The notes under the pieces were generated by a model. The model saw only the letters and a list, made by a program, of their open reading frames with translations, did no database searches and was not told where the DNA came from. DNA of 64,000 nucleotides from CBDCIS01 sp965217565. Lineage in GTDB: Bacteria > Chloroflexota > Dehalococcoidia > Lucifugimonadales > CATOSD01. The position numbers and the translations under genes are program-made. The DNA is taken from positions 1 through 64,000 of the forward strand of contig CBDCIS010000004.1 in assembly GCA_965217565.1 (NCBI GenBank), read 5' to 3'. This document shows positions 1 to 9,684 of the stretch, piece by piece; within the stretch, counting starts at the first letter, position 1; each line of letters opens with the position of its first letter.

Positions 1-400
1 ATGTCGCTTTCGACCGTTGACCTTCTTGCCAGCGTCATAGCCACGAGGCCCCCTTTTTCCGTAGTCTTGACCGACTGGGGCTGTCTATGATAGCAGCGCT
101 AGGTGTCGGGTTCCTCCCCTCGGCCTGCCGGACCTTGACTCGGAGAGCGTCATTGGCTCGTTCCCATGTACCATCCTCTCTCCACTCCCGAAAATACCAC
201 CATACAGTACCCCAAGGCGGGAGGTCATGCGGCATGGCTCGCCACGTGCAACCGTTGCGCAGAACGTATAGAATGCCGTTGACGACTTCCCGCAGGTCTA
301 CAGTACGTGGCCTTCCCCCAGTTTTGGCTGCCGGGAGTAGCGGAGCGAGCATCTTCCACTGTTCATCAGTCAGGTCACTGGGGTATGCTTTGCGTTTCAT
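1..400 (-). pseudogene. IS5-family transposase, N-terminal part, frameshifted
   Basis: The N-terminus MKRKAYPSDLTDEQWKMLAP is the helix-rich DUF4096-type N-terminal domain of IS5/IS427-group DDE transposases. The protein matches the complete copy at 49318-49725 until about residue 107. There a 2-nt insertion (GACTGGGGCTG instead of GACTGGCTG in the other copies) shifts the frame and gives a spurious tail. The first catalytic Asp region (AAIIDS) is still encoded just before the shift. The C-terminal half is outside the window. The start is the ATG 42 nt inside the element end, the same as in the other copies. Confidence 0.85.
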
Positions 401-442
401 GCCTCCATTCTAATACATATCCAAGACTTCTCACACACCCTC
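1..442 (-). mobile_element. IS5-family element, copy 1 (right-hand part only)
   Basis: The sequence is nearly identical to the right-hand half of the complete elements at 46326-47175 and 48919-49767. It ends in the same 17-bp terminal sequence (ACTTCTCACACACCCTC at 426-442); its other end lies outside the window. Next to the end is TAA, consistent with the TNA targets flanking the other copies. The element sits inside the 3' end of a YdeI/OmdA-like gene and truncates it. Compared with the other copies it has two extra G residues near position 78, which shift the transposase frame, so this copy cannot encode the normal product. Confidence 0.9.
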
Positions 443-938
443 TAAGACGCTTCTCGAACTCCTCCGGGCGAGTTCTGGCGGCATCGATGTAGGCAACGCG
501 GATTCTCCGGTATGCGTCAGAAAATCCCTGGTAGTTGTTCCATGCCTGCTCATTGGCTTTGACGGCTTTGATGACGTCGAGAGGGAACTTGAACTCCACT
601 GCCAACGCCGCCTCCGCAGATTCGCGCACCGATGAATGCAACATGCCCTCATCCGCGAGCCACCTCAGCCGCTCTTTGTTGGGCTGCGAGTAGCCGCTCT
701 TCGGATTTCTTGGAGTGAAGCGTTGAGCCGCCCTGCGCTCGTCAATGCTCTTGACTATGCTGTCTATCCAACCAAAGCACAGCGCTTCCTCAACCGCCTC
801 ATTGTAGCCAATTCGCGGCTCGCCGGAGGCTTTGTTGGGATACACCAGCCAGATCTCCTTCGCCGAATCGAAGTTGCCCGCCAGCCATTTTCGCCAGTCT
901 TCCCTGTTGATAACGTACAGGGTTTCCCCAATCTCCAT
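443..938 (-). pseudogene. YdeI/OmdA-family protein, 3' end replaced by an IS
   Basis: The N-terminal 165 residues look like the YdeI/OmdA family (bacteriocin-protection or 'OmpD-associated' proteins): LYVINREDWRKWLAGNF near the start, the AVEEALCFGWIDS block at about 50, and RFTPRNPKSGYSQPN at about 75. Biochemical function of the family is poorly known. The reading frame runs into the IS5 copy after EEFEKRL, so the last residues of the open frame are IS-derived and the native C-terminus is lost. An AGGAG-like site (GGAGAATTGTC) precedes the ATG. The gene is probably inactive or altered at its tail. Confidence 0.7.
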
Positions 939-1978
939 GACAATTCTCCGGTCAAGCGCGATTCATACATAGCGCCACTAAGGTCTCTCGAGCGAATAGA
1001 TTCCAGGCTCACCTGATAGGTGTTGGCAAAATAGAGAAACATACGGGCCATTGGAGATAGATGGCGGATGAGTGGGAATCGGAATTAGCTATAAGATAGT
1101 GGTATATTGCCAATATTTCCCACACTGGTTACCACAATTGCCGCGGGCGAGGCTCCCAGGAACATGTCTATGCGGCTATTGTATCGCCCTGCCCGTGCCA
1201 TGTCGAGCTATGCGACCGCATCGTGGCTAGTTCCAATTCAGCAGGCCGTTGACACAACCGAAGGCTCTGATGTTCCTGAGCGTCGAGTCTGACCCGTCGG
1301 CGTTGGCCAGTGGTATAATAGATGTTCCGGGGTGCCTCGTCGGACCCTCACGATAAGTTCGAATCCATTTTGGTGGGCCTAGTGATACCTTCAGCCCTTC
1401 CCGTCGCCATATCCTCTCCACCCTCTTGTGGTTCACGTCCCAACCACGATGTCTCAGAAGAGCCGTGATCCTCCGGTAGCCTTACCTGCCGAACCGACTT
1501 GCCAACTCCACTACCTCCTCTTCCAGGACCGCCGCCAGCATCCTCCGGGCTCCCCCTGTTACCATCGCTTCCAGTGTGTCTTCAATCTCCTACACTCGTC
1601 CTTCGTTTTGATATCCTTCGCTCAAGGCGTCTCTCTCCAGTCTTTCGTCCACATGGACCTTCTTTTCCACCTGGATGGGTACGCCTCCTCTCTCAACCTC
1701 GCTTCCCAAATTTCCACAAATTCTGTTATTAGCTCTACCATCGGGAGAGGGGCCTCCCTGAAGCCAGGACCCATGGATTTGCAACCTACCCACCAACAGG
1801 TGCTTCACCTTCAAGATCCATACTTTGACCGTGCTGACCAAGACGACCTTGTAATCTGCTATAATCCAGAAAGCCGCCAGTGGCCCTATGGCGCGTGATA
1901 CTTTAGGACTGTACGGGCGGCGCCTCTTCTCACGGCAGTCGATACAGCTATGAGGAACCCTCTTAGAAAGAGCAACAT
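939..1978. other. Gene-poor stretch with transposase debris
   Basis: I see no intact gene in this kilobase. Short open frames lack recognisable motifs and ribosome binding sites. The only identifiable content is the IS3-type remnant described separately. The minus-strand frame ending in the tail ERLERDALSEGYQNEGRV (about 1590-1650) may be another piece of mobile-element coding sequence, but I cannot name it. Confidence 0.5.
1390..1530 (-). pseudogene. IS3-family OrfB transposase remnant
   Basis: Translated on the minus strand, this stretch gives VELASRFGR, an in-frame TAA at 1482-1484, then GYRRITALLRHRGWDVNHK and RVERIWRREGLKV. The pattern YGYRRITALLR...NHKRVERIWRREGLKV is the characteristic helix-turn-helix/pre-catalytic block of IS3-family OrfB integrases. 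The DDE core that should follow is absent, and similarity stops after the GLKV motif. This is a short dead fragment. No ends or target duplication could be recognised. Confidence 0.7.
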
Positions 1979-2980
1979 ATGTCATCCCTTAGTCGTCCTT
2001 TGATAAGAGTCATCGGCGCGGGCGGGACTATTGCAGAATGGGGCGCGCCCCGCATGGCCTTCTTTGACTACGACCGCGGGCAATATCTGGATATCTCTCA
2101 GATACTCGAGCGTGTGCCGGAAGTGAACGACATCGCACGCGTCGAGGCTGAGCAAATGTCGCAGAAGGGGGACACTGATGTCGGGGGGCTAGCGTGGCTG
2201 CGGCTAGCAAATAGGATCAACGAAGTGTTTTCAGAGGACCCAGAGACCACCGGCGTTGTTGTGACTTCAGGAACTTCACCCCTAGAAGAGACCGCGTACT
2301 TTCTGAATTTGACGGTTAAGAGCGATAAACCGGTTGTGGTGACCGGGTCGATGCGTCCTCCGTCAGCCTTGGGCACTGACGCCGACAACAACATGATAGA
2401 CGCGATACGCTTGGCATCTGCCTCGGAGGCTCGGGGCAAGGGTGTGCTCACCGTGCTGAATAGCGAAATTCAGGCTGCCAGGGACGTGACTAAGCAGAAC
2501 ACCTACAGACTCAACACTTTTGGGTCTCGGGACCTAGGAATACTCGGATACGTCGATGCGGACCTGCGTGTGATGTTCTACCGCACGCCCACACGGAAGC
2601 ATACACACGAGACTGAGTTCGACGTTGCGCGTCTTGGCCAGCTGCCCCGCGTGTATGTTGTATCCTCCGTCGTCGGCGATGACGGCCTCTTGGTCCGCGC
2701 GTTGATCGACGCCAAAGCGCCCGGCCTAGTGTCTGCCTCTCCCGGCAATGGTCGCGCTGGGCCCGAATTCATGCGCGCTCTCCATGAGGCGCGCGAAAGT
2801 GGCCTGGTTGTTGTGGTTTCGTCCCGCGTCGGCTCGGGTCGTGTGATCTGGACCAGCCATATGCGTGGGCTTGTCGCGTCAGACAACCTGAGCCCTCACA
2901 AAGCCAGAATCCTGTTGATGCTGGCTTTAACGGTGACGAACGACGTGGACCGCATTCAGGGTATGTTCGAAACCTACTGA
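1979..2980 (+). CDS. Asparaginase-family amidohydrolase with altered active site
   Basis: This is a 333-residue protein of the L-asparaginase/glutaminase family. VIGAGGTIAEWG near the start is the first Thr nucleophile motif (GGTIA). The second signature, normally THGTDTLEET, appears here as TSGTSPLEETAYFLNLT. This is followed by KPVVVTGSMRPPSALGTDAD and ARDVTKQNTYRLNTF, which supplies the conserved Lys. The usual catalytic Asp of HGTDT is therefore Ser, and the preceding His is also Ser. The N-terminal Thr and the Lys remain, so activity on a different amide is possible. No signal peptide is visible, so it is probably cytoplasmic. It ends 34 nt before the next gene's likely start and opens the catabolic block. 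Family assignment is firm; substrate is unknown. Confidence 0.85.
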   Translation: MSSLSRPLIRVIGAGGTIAEWGAPRMAFFDYDRGQYLDISQILERVPEVNDIARVEAEQMSQKGDTDVGGLAWLRLANRINEVFSEDPETTGVVVTSGTSPLEETAYFLNLTVKSDKPVVVTGSMRPPSALGTDADNNMIDAIRLASASEARGKGVLTVLNSEIQAARDVTKQNTYRLNTFGSRDLGILGYVDADLRVMFYRTPTRKHTHETEFDVARLGQLPRVYVVSSVVGDDGLLVRALIDAKAPGLVSASPGNGRAGPEFMRALHEARESGLVVVVSSRVGSGRVIWTSHMRGLVASDNLSPHKARILLMLALTVTNDVDRIQGMFETY

Positions 2981-3014
2981 TTTGGCAGTTACTGACAACC
3001 TAAGGACTGCAAGT

Positions 3015-4049
3015 ATGACCACAAATAGACCAGTGACAGAAGAGTCTCTTCAAACCGCGAGGTCATGGGTCCAGAGACATATGGTGGTTGATGGTGAAGG
3101 TTCCGGGCCACCAGGCGAGAGCTTCATCGACTGGTTACCAGAAGGTGGGGTGAACACGGCCAACTGGACTGTGTCCGGCTACACAGGCACGAGCAAATCC
3201 GCCCTAATGAACATGCTAACTCAACGTTGTCTTGTGAAACGCATCCCGGACAAGCGCACCATAGCTCGTACTGTTGGTGACATTGAGCGTGCCACCCAAG
3301 AGCGCAAAGTCGCTATCATCCACGGGTGGCAAGGAGCTGAGGCGCTCGAGGATGACTGTCACTGGCTTGATATTTTCTACGATTACAGGCTTCGTATTCT
3401 ACAGTTCTGCTGCAACGGAGAGAATCGCTTGGGTTACGGCTGCCTGGAACCCCACGATATGGGTTTGAAACGGCCTGGCATTGATATACTTTAGGACTGT
3501 AACCGATTGGGCATCGTTATGGATGGGTCCCACACGGGAGAGCGCACCACGCTGGATATGATATACATGTCCGAGGACCCCATGATTTTCTCCCATGCGA
3601 ATCCAAAATCTGTGCGCAACAACGGTCGCTGCGTCAGCGATACCCAGATCAAAGAGTGCGAGGTCAAAGGTGGGGGCATCGGGTGCCCGGTTCTCTTCGC
3701 TTTCGTGGGCGATACCACGAACAACCGCCAGCCAGGCGTGGACGAGTGGGTGCGATGTGTTGACTACATGGTCGATTTGGTAGGCATCGACCATGCGGGG
3801 ATCGGCTCTGACATTTATGCTCATCCGGGAGTTGCCGTGTAGTGGGACAACAACACGGGGCGCCGCTACAGAGACATTTGTGACGAAATAACATGGGAGA
3901 CGCGCCAGATACAGGGAATGAACAGCGACTACGCGAACTTCGTGCGGCTGATCGCCACACTAGTGCAGCGAGGATTCGAAGAGCAAGATGGCGCCAAGTC
4001 GATCGGTAGCAACGTCCTGAGGGTATTCGGGCAAGTATGGGGAAGCTAG
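3015..4049 (+). pseudogene. M19-like (renal dipeptidase family) gene with two in-frame TAG codons
   Basis: Three collinear open segments in one frame encode a peptidase-M19/amidohydrolase-like protein of about 344 codons. They are separated by TAG at 3492-3494 (after GIDIL, before DCNRLGIVMDGSH) and TAG at 3840-3842 (after HPGVAV, before WDNNTG). M19 hallmarks are IIHGWQGAEALEDD, NRLGYGCLEPHDMGL, NRLGIVMDGSHTGERTT, MIFSHAN and VGIDHAGIGSD. The usual N-terminal metal motif DxHND is not seen; the sequence reads VVDGEGSGPPGES. An AAGGA precedes ATG 3015. Either the gene is a recent pseudogene or the stops are read through. It lies between the asparaginase-like gene and an amidohydrolase, consistent with peptide or amide breakdown. 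Confidence 0.75.
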
Positions 4050-4098
4050 CCGGCAAGCAAGCCTCGGTTACGCGCAAAAGCTGAAGAGGAAGGTTACT

Positions 4099-5364
4099 TT
4101 GACAACCGCACCAGTAGATTTCAAACTCGTCAAGGCTGGGCTTCTCATAGACGGACGAGGCGGAAAGCCAATCGAGAATGGCGCGGTCCTGGTTCAAGGG
4201 TCGAAAATATCCCAGGTAGGACCCGCCACCGATATCGCGGCACCTGAAGGGGCGTTGGTCGAGGAATACGACTACCCGGCAGACACTCTGCTGCCCGGCC
4301 TCATAGATGCACACGCTCACCTGAACTACTTGGGCAACGGCATGCACACGGACGATGTCATGAACCTTTCTGACGACATTCTGCTGATGCGCTCGATCGT
4401 GAACGCCCGCACACATCTGGAAGCCGGCGTGACTACGATACGGGAGTGCGGAGCTAAGCACTACACCACCTTCTCGTTACGGGAGGGAATACGCCAAGGA
4501 CTGGCGGTTGGCCCAAGGATGCTCTTATGCGGTCGCCCCATCACCATTACAGGCGGCCACATGTCCCAGATGGGCTCCGAGACGGATGGTGTCGATGCGG
4601 TGAGAATCGCCGTTAGACAGCTGGTCAAAGATGGGGCAGATTGGATAAAAGTGGCAGCATCGGGAGGAAGCACGAGCACAAGCCAGGCGACTCGCCCGTC
4701 TTACAGTCTAGAAGAACTCCGCGCTATCGTGGACGAAGCCCATAATTTGGGTAAACAAGTGGGTACTCACTCCCTCGTTGCCCAGAGCGTGGTCAACTCT
4801 CTTGACGCCGACGTGGACTTGATTATTCACTGCGGCATGCTAGAGGCTGACGGCACCAACAAGTTTCGCGAAGATATCGCGGAGCGGATTGCAAGCGAAG
4901 GAAAAGGCGTGAATTCCACACTCCACATCGGTCGCGCCAGACTTTGGATGTTGGAAGAGAGGGTCCATGGTGGAGATCCGAGCCCTAGGGTTCCCTGGGG
5001 TAGGCGAACACTGACTTTGGACTCGGTCAGAAGGGACGTTGAGACATCATTCGATCACGTGCGGCGCCTTGACATGGCCGGTGTCCAGCAGATCCCGGGC
5101 TCAGATTCTGGATTTGGCTGGTATCCGATGGGGCGATTCGTCGACGAGCTTGAGTGTCTGGTGCTAGCGGGCCTATCCCCTACTAAGGTTCTACTTGCCG
5201 CCACGCGTGATTCGGCGAAGGCCTTCGGCGTTTCCCGAATCACCGGGACTCTTGAGAGAGGCAAGTCAGCGGACTTGTTAATAGTCAATGGTGACCCCAC
5301 TCAAGACATAATGGCGCTGGCAAATGTTGTAGCGGTTTTTTCGGAAGGACGCAAAGTGAAATGA
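4099..5364 (+). CDS. Metal-dependent amidohydrolase (imidazolonepropionase/prolidase-like)
   Basis: This 421-residue amidohydrolase-superfamily TIM-barrel protein carries the complete metal set: LPGLIDAHAHLNY (HxH, about residues 72-74), WIKVAASGG (Lys that is carbamylated in relatives), QVGTHSL (His), DLIIHCGM (His) and PGSDSGFGW (Asp). The beta-sandwich N-terminus (KAGLLIDGRGG) and C-terminus (GTLERGKSADLLIVNGDP) are typical. Relatives hydrolyse cyclic amides, Xaa-Pro dipeptides or ochratoxin-like amides; the substrate here cannot be read from sequence. The start is TTG, chosen because GAAGAGGAAGG lies just upstream. It belongs to the catabolic block that includes the transporter downstream. 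Confidence 0.88.
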   Translation: MTTAPVDFKLVKAGLLIDGRGGKPIENGAVLVQGSKISQVGPATDIAAPEGALVEEYDYPADTLLPGLIDAHAHLNYLGNGMHTDDVMNLSDDILLMRSIVNARTHLEAGVTTIRECGAKHYTTFSLREGIRQGLAVGPRMLLCGRPITITGGHMSQMGSETDGVDAVRIAVRQLVKDGADWIKVAASGGSTSTSQATRPSYSLEELRAIVDEAHNLGKQVGTHSLVAQSVVNSLDADVDLIIHCGMLEADGTNKFREDIAERIASEGKGVNSTLHIGRARLWMLEERVHGGDPSPRVPWGRRTLTLDSVRRDVETSFDHVRRLDMAGVQQIPGSDSGFGWYPMGRFVDELECLVLAGLSPTKVLLAATRDSAKAFGVSRITGTLERGKSADLLIVNGDPTQDIMALANVVAVFSEGRKVK

Positions 5365-5438
5365 CACGCATGCGTGGCGGCTGAAACGACTCTCTGTTCA
5401 ACTGACTGGACGTAGCCTACCCCCCAACTTCACTGGGC

Positions 5439-6377
5439 ATGGAGACCGATGAGGTAGAACCATTGGCTAAGTACTTGGTGCACCGAGGTATCCAGGCAGT
5501 GCTCACAATGCTCGCGGTAAGCGTGATGGTGTTCGGTTTCATGTCGGCCACCGGTGACGCTTCAGCAATCCTCCTCCCGCCAGAAGCCACGGATCAGGAC
5601 ATTGCGGACCTACGCCATAAACTGGGCCTGGACCAACCCCTGCCCATACAGTACTTGAAGTTCATCACCAATGTTTGGTACGGGGACACGATTCGCTCCT
5701 TCCAGTTCAACACGCCAGTTTTCCCATTGGTAGTGCATCATCTTTATTTCAGCTTGATGCTCGTTGCTGCTGCTATAGCCGTGTCGATTGTGGTGTCCGT
5801 GCCTTTGGGAACGTTGGCTGCTTACAGGCGGAACTCGGTTATCGATGTGGGCATACGAATCGTAGCCGTCCTGGGCCAATCCATGCCGGTTTTCTGGGTC
5901 GCTATGCTTTTGATCCTCTTCTTCGCGGTAAGGTTGCAAATACTTCCAGTGGCAGGAGTGGGTTTCAATAATATGATCCTGCCGACGTTGAGCCTATCTT
6001 TCTTCCAGGTGGCGGTGATGACACGCTTGACCCGATCGGAGCTGCTGGAGGTACTATCGCAGGACTACGTGCGCACTGCCCGAGCCAAGGGCCTTACTGA
6101 GCGCGTGGTGCTCGGGAGGCACGCGCTGAAAAACGCTGGAATACCGATCATTACGATAATGGGCTTGCAACTGGCAGGCCTAATGGGAGGTGCCGTCGTT
6201 ACAGAGACGATCTTTGCGTGGCCCGGTGTCGGCTGGCTGTTGTTCGAGTCGATCTCCGCGAGAGATTTTCCAGTCGTGGTGGCCGGGGTGCTTATCGCTG
6301 CGATGGGAGTCGCCGTGATCAACTTGACTATTGATGTCGCCTACGGGTATCTAGACCCAAGGGTGAGGGTAACCTAG
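5439..6377 (+). CDS. ABC transporter permease, DppB type
   Basis: This is an inner-membrane permease of peptide/nickel-type (family 5) ABC importers. It is about 312 residues with about six hydrophobic segments, starting with AVLTMLAVSVMVFGF, and has the N-terminal ATDQDIADLRHKLGLDQPLP block found in DppB/OppB. The EAA coupling loop is present (SQDYVRTARAKGLTERVVLG), as is the C-terminal AYGYLDPRVR motif. The annotated ATG is one option; a TTG at 5464 giving LAKYLVHRG fits the family start slightly better. The DppC-type partner follows 45 nt downstream. No gene for the cytoplasmic ATPases is present nearby, so they must be supplied in trans. Confidence 0.9.
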   Translation: METDEVEPLAKYLVHRGIQAVLTMLAVSVMVFGFMSATGDASAILLPPEATDQDIADLRHKLGLDQPLPIQYLKFITNVWYGDTIRSFQFNTPVFPLVVHHLYFSLMLVAAAIAVSIVVSVPLGTLAAYRRNSVIDVGIRIVAVLGQSMPVFWVAMLLILFFAVRLQILPVAGVGFNNMILPTLSLSFFQVAVMTRLTRSELLEVLSQDYVRTARAKGLTERVVLGRHALKNAGIPIITIMGLQLAGLMGGAVVTETIFAWPGVGWLLFESISARDFPVVVAGVLIAAMGVAVINLTIDVAYGYLDPRVRVT

Positions 6378-6422
6378 AGGCCAATGACTCACGCATGGAC
6401 GGGGCGACGAGGTAGAATGTAG

Positions 6423-7322
6423 ATGATACAGCGCTTTCAGGTAATGGGTTCGACAGCTTTACATCAATGGTCTCACAAGATATCGCGACAAGCTTGGGCG
6501 CGGAACATCACGTTCGCAGCATCTATGTTGCTGATCGGCGCCGTCAGCCTCACGGCGATTTGGCCGAGCCTGTTCACCTCCTATGACCCCGTGAAGCAAG
6601 ACTTGCGGTCGCGGCTGCAACCCCCAGGATTTGCCAGTGCGAACGGTGACAAACACCTTCTGGGGACGGATCCTTTAGGTCGGGACTTGTTGAGCCGCGT
6701 GATCTACGGCTCTCGTGTATCACTTGTAGTGGGATTCGCCGGTGTCACGATTGCCGGATTATTTGGCACTATCATAGGAATCTCCGCAGGCTACCGGCGC
6801 GGCAGCCTGGATACGATCTCGATGCGGGTGGTTGACACCTGGTTAAGTTTGCCGTATATTCTTATTGCCTTGGTCTGGGCTGCGCTAATCGGGACTAACA
6901 TGTTGAGCCTAGTTATCATTGGGGCTGGGAGAGGATGGGTCAGCTTCGCCCGCGTCGCGCGAGGCCAAGCTTTGGCAGTGCGTGAAAGAGACTATGTAGA
7001 GGCGGCCCGAGCAATCGGCATGGCTGATCTGCGCATCCTTCTCAAGCACGTCTTGCCTAATAGCGTAGCTCCCCTGTTTGTGATTGCCTCTTTCCAACTC
7101 GGCGTTCTTATACTGCTTGAGTCAACCCTTTCTTTCCTGGGATTAGGGGTACAGCCGCCAACACCGGCGTGGGGCAGCATGCTGTCGGATGCAAGACCCT
7201 ACATCGGGACCGCTTGGTGGACGACGACGTTCCCAGGAGTGATGCTTTCGATTACTGTCCTCTCGGCCAACATGTTGGGTGATAGCCTCCGAGACATTCT
7301 AGACCCCGCGTTAAGGCGATAA
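6423..7322 (+). CDS. ABC transporter permease, DppC type
   Basis: This is the second permease subunit of the peptide-type importer, 299 residues. The N-terminal membrane anchor is followed by the DppC landmark HLLGTDPLGRDLLSRVIYGS. The EAA loop is RDYVEAARAIGMADLRILLK, and the C-terminal STLSFLGLGVQPPTPAWGSM and DSLRDILDPALRR motifs are textbook for the family. It should pair with the upstream DppB-type protein in the membrane and receive substrate from the lipoprotein encoded next. Spacing implies one transcript with its neighbours. Confidence 0.92.
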   Translation: MIQRFQVMGSTALHQWSHKISRQAWARNITFAASMLLIGAVSLTAIWPSLFTSYDPVKQDLRSRLQPPGFASANGDKHLLGTDPLGRDLLSRVIYGSRVSLVVGFAGVTIAGLFGTIIGISAGYRRGSLDTISMRVVDTWLSLPYILIALVWAALIGTNMLSLVIIGAGRGWVSFARVARGQALAVRERDYVEAARAIGMADLRILLKHVLPNSVAPLFVIASFQLGVLILLESTLSFLGLGVQPPTPAWGSMLSDARPYIGTAWWTTTFPGVMLSITVLSANMLGDSLRDILDPALRR

Positions 7323-7517
7323 GAGTCCGAGAGACGGCGTTGACCGTAGGAGTTGTCGAACCTGGAGGTTCACTGCTTGGATTGAGGTATTGAATTCTTC
7401 GGCGCTGTGGTGCGCACTGCTTCGAGCAAGGTGCCGTTGACAACCATGTGGCTTCCAAAGGTCACGTCTTGGATGTAACGAAGGCAAGGAAGAACAAGCA
7501 GGAACGAGGGGGGAACC

Positions 7518-9221
7518 ATGGGAACGAGATTTATTAAGAAACGTGTATTGGTTGGGATTTGTCTCGCCGCGACCCTTTTGATTGCCCTCGCGTGCGACCC
7601 TGGTGAGGTGGAGCCCGCTGCTCCAGTGGCGCCAACGCAGGCCGCGTTGCCTGCGGTAGCCACGCCGACCCAAGCTGCGGCTCCAGCGCCTGCCACGCCG
7701 GCAGCACGTCCACTTCCGACTGTGCCCGCAACCGCGGTGCCTGCCCCAGCGCCACAGCCCACGCCGTCGCGCCCGATAGTCGAGACACAGCCAAAGTCGA
7801 CCAAAATCATCCTGCTCTGGGCCGACGACCCTGCGGAAACTCTCCCGTGGGGCGCACCCAGCGGAACTACGGACGAACTCAAGGCGAACATCTACGATCG
7901 CCTATTCTGGCTCGATGCAAACCTGGCCCCAACGAAGCGAATGGTTGAGTCTTGGGAGTATGTCGACGATAAGACGCTTGACTTCAAACTGATTGAAGGG
8001 ATAGTTGCCCACGACGGCTCCCCCTTTACATCGGATGACGTAGTTTGGGTCTACGACCAATTCATGCGGTCGCCCGATAGCTTGGCCAAGGGAACGCTCG
8101 GAGGATTCTTTGGTCCTGATAGTTATATGGAGGCGGTCGACGACAACAATATCCGATTCTTCATGGAGAAGGCCAACGTAGCGTTTCGAAATTCTTTGGG
8201 AATGTTCACCTCGTTCGTTTCCCGAGACGGATACGAGCGACTCGGCGTTGACGAATTCCGCTTGAATCCGGTTGGCACGGGTCCATACAGGTTCGTGGAA
8301 CATCTCCCGAAGCAGAGATGGATTCTCGAAAGGCATGAGGACTACTACGGCGAGCGGCCTCCCATCGAAACAGTCGAGTGGACAATCGCGCCGGAATACA
8401 CCACCCGGCTCGCGCTGCTCGAGACAGGCGCTGCAGACGTAATGGACAACGTGGCACCCACAGATATCGAGAAGTTGGACCGCGTAGTAGCCTCCCCTGC
8501 CATTCCCCAAAACTTCGTCATGCTCCAGGTGAATAATCCGATATTCGCCGACCAGCGAGTTCGGCAGGCGATGAACTACGCTGTGGACAAGGAGGCCATC
8601 ATTGGCGCCATTCTTGGGGGTCTTGGGGGTATATCCAGGGGCGGAGACTCATCTGCGATGGCTCCAACACATCCCAGCTTGCAGCCGTACCTGTACGATC
8701 CGGACAAGGCCAGATCACTACTGGCCGATGCGGGTTATGCCAATGGGTTTGAGTTCGAGATAGTTGGGGCGGTTACCGGATTAGACAGGGAGCGGATTGA
8801 AGCTGTGCAGGGGTACCTTGCCGACATCGGTGTGACGGCACGTCTGAACTTCATGGAATTCGGTCTAATGTGGCCAAAAGTCCTTAAGGGCGAATGGGAA
8901 GACTCAGTCGCCATGGGCTGCAGAAACTCCGCAGTTGAACGTATCTTCTGCACGACACTGTGGTTCCATCCTGAAGGACGAGGAAAGCTGTACGCTCAGT
9001 CCCCGACGTCGTGGGGAACGCAACTCGACGCCATCAATTCGGAGACGGACCAAGATCGAAGGGGCGAACTGATCTGGGCATTGGAAGAGGAGGTCTTTGA
9101 GTATGCACCCTGGATCTTCCTCACGGAAAACCCGGGCATCTTCGGTTTGAGCGACCGAGTAGACCGCTTCGAGATGTATACGCCCGGCTGGAGGGAAGTT
9201 CGCTTGATGTCAATGAAGTAG
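7518..9221 (+). CDS. ABC transporter solute-binding lipoprotein, family 5
   Basis: This extracytoplasmic receptor is 567 residues long. Residues 1-26 form a lipoprotein signal (basic start, hydrophobic core, lipobox LALAC with Cys26). A Pro/Ala/Thr-rich tether of about 60 residues follows, then a SBP_bac_5 fold: LPWGAPSG...NIYDRLFW, the DFKLIEGIVAHDGSPFTSDDV motif region, NPVGTGPYRF and VRQAMNYAVDKEAII. These receptors bind oligopeptides, nickel chelates, opines or glycosides; ligand identity is not readable. GAGGGGGG gives a strong ribosome site. The 195-nt gap after the permease could hold a separate promoter, which would let the receptor be made in excess. Confidence 0.92.
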   Translation: MGTRFIKKRVLVGICLAATLLIALACDPGEVEPAAPVAPTQAALPAVATPTQAAAPAPATPAARPLPTVPATAVPAPAPQPTPSRPIVETQPKSTKIILLWADDPAETLPWGAPSGTTDELKANIYDRLFWLDANLAPTKRMVESWEYVDDKTLDFKLIEGIVAHDGSPFTSDDVVWVYDQFMRSPDSLAKGTLGGFFGPDSYMEAVDDNNIRFFMEKANVAFRNSLGMFTSFVSRDGYERLGVDEFRLNPVGTGPYRFVEHLPKQRWILERHEDYYGERPPIETVEWTIAPEYTTRLALLETGAADVMDNVAPTDIEKLDRVVASPAIPQNFVMLQVNNPIFADQRVRQAMNYAVDKEAIIGAILGGLGGISRGGDSSAMAPTHPSLQPYLYDPDKARSLLADAGYANGFEFEIVGAVTGLDRERIEAVQGYLADIGVTARLNFMEFGLMWPKVLKGEWEDSVAMGCRNSAVERIFCTTLWFHPEGRGKLYAQSPTSWGTQLDAINSETDQDRRGELIWALEEEVFEYAPWIFLTENPGIFGLSDRVDRFEMYTPGWREVRLMSMK

Positions 9222-9684
9222 ACCTTACAAGCTGTGCTCCTTATGCTAGCTCGGTGTAACGTTGAGGAGTTCGTGTGTTACGCCCGGCGTGTAAATGGAG
9301 GATTCGGAAAGAACCAGAGGAGCAAGTTGAGCGAACGCACCGAGAGTACGACACGTATCACAAGGTTGTGTTGAACCGGCATCCGCCGGCCGTGACCGTT
9401 GCGACGATTTCGGCTAGGCAAACTCCTCTGCTGAGCTTGCTTGACAGAAGCACCCCGGCGGGGTCTCCGCAGGCCCTGGTAAGTGTTATCGTGAGCCGTT
9501 GGCGCCGGAACGGTAGGGTTGGAGCGATTCTATGCCTCCTTCTCGTCGAGCCCAACCGCTGGAGGCAGGTGGCCGTCGGCGTACACGGGTTCCGCCTTCC
9601 CACAGCGGGGATGCTGCCGCCCCGGACACTGTGGAAGCGTGAGAACTGCTTGGACAGGTGAAATGTACCAGGGGAGGTTTCGAC
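9222..9684. other. Intergenic stretch, nothing recognised
   Basis: No open frame here has a recognisable motif together with a ribosome binding site. I see no clear hairpin terminator after the solute-binding protein gene. The stretch may hold the promoter of the isochorismatase-family gene that follows. Confidence 0.5.

Noticed and set aside
3664..4461. Minus-strand open frame of 265 codons over the dipeptidase/amidohydrolase boundary
   Set aside because: It overlaps two genes with recognised motifs on the plus strand and shows no motif or ribosome site of its own.
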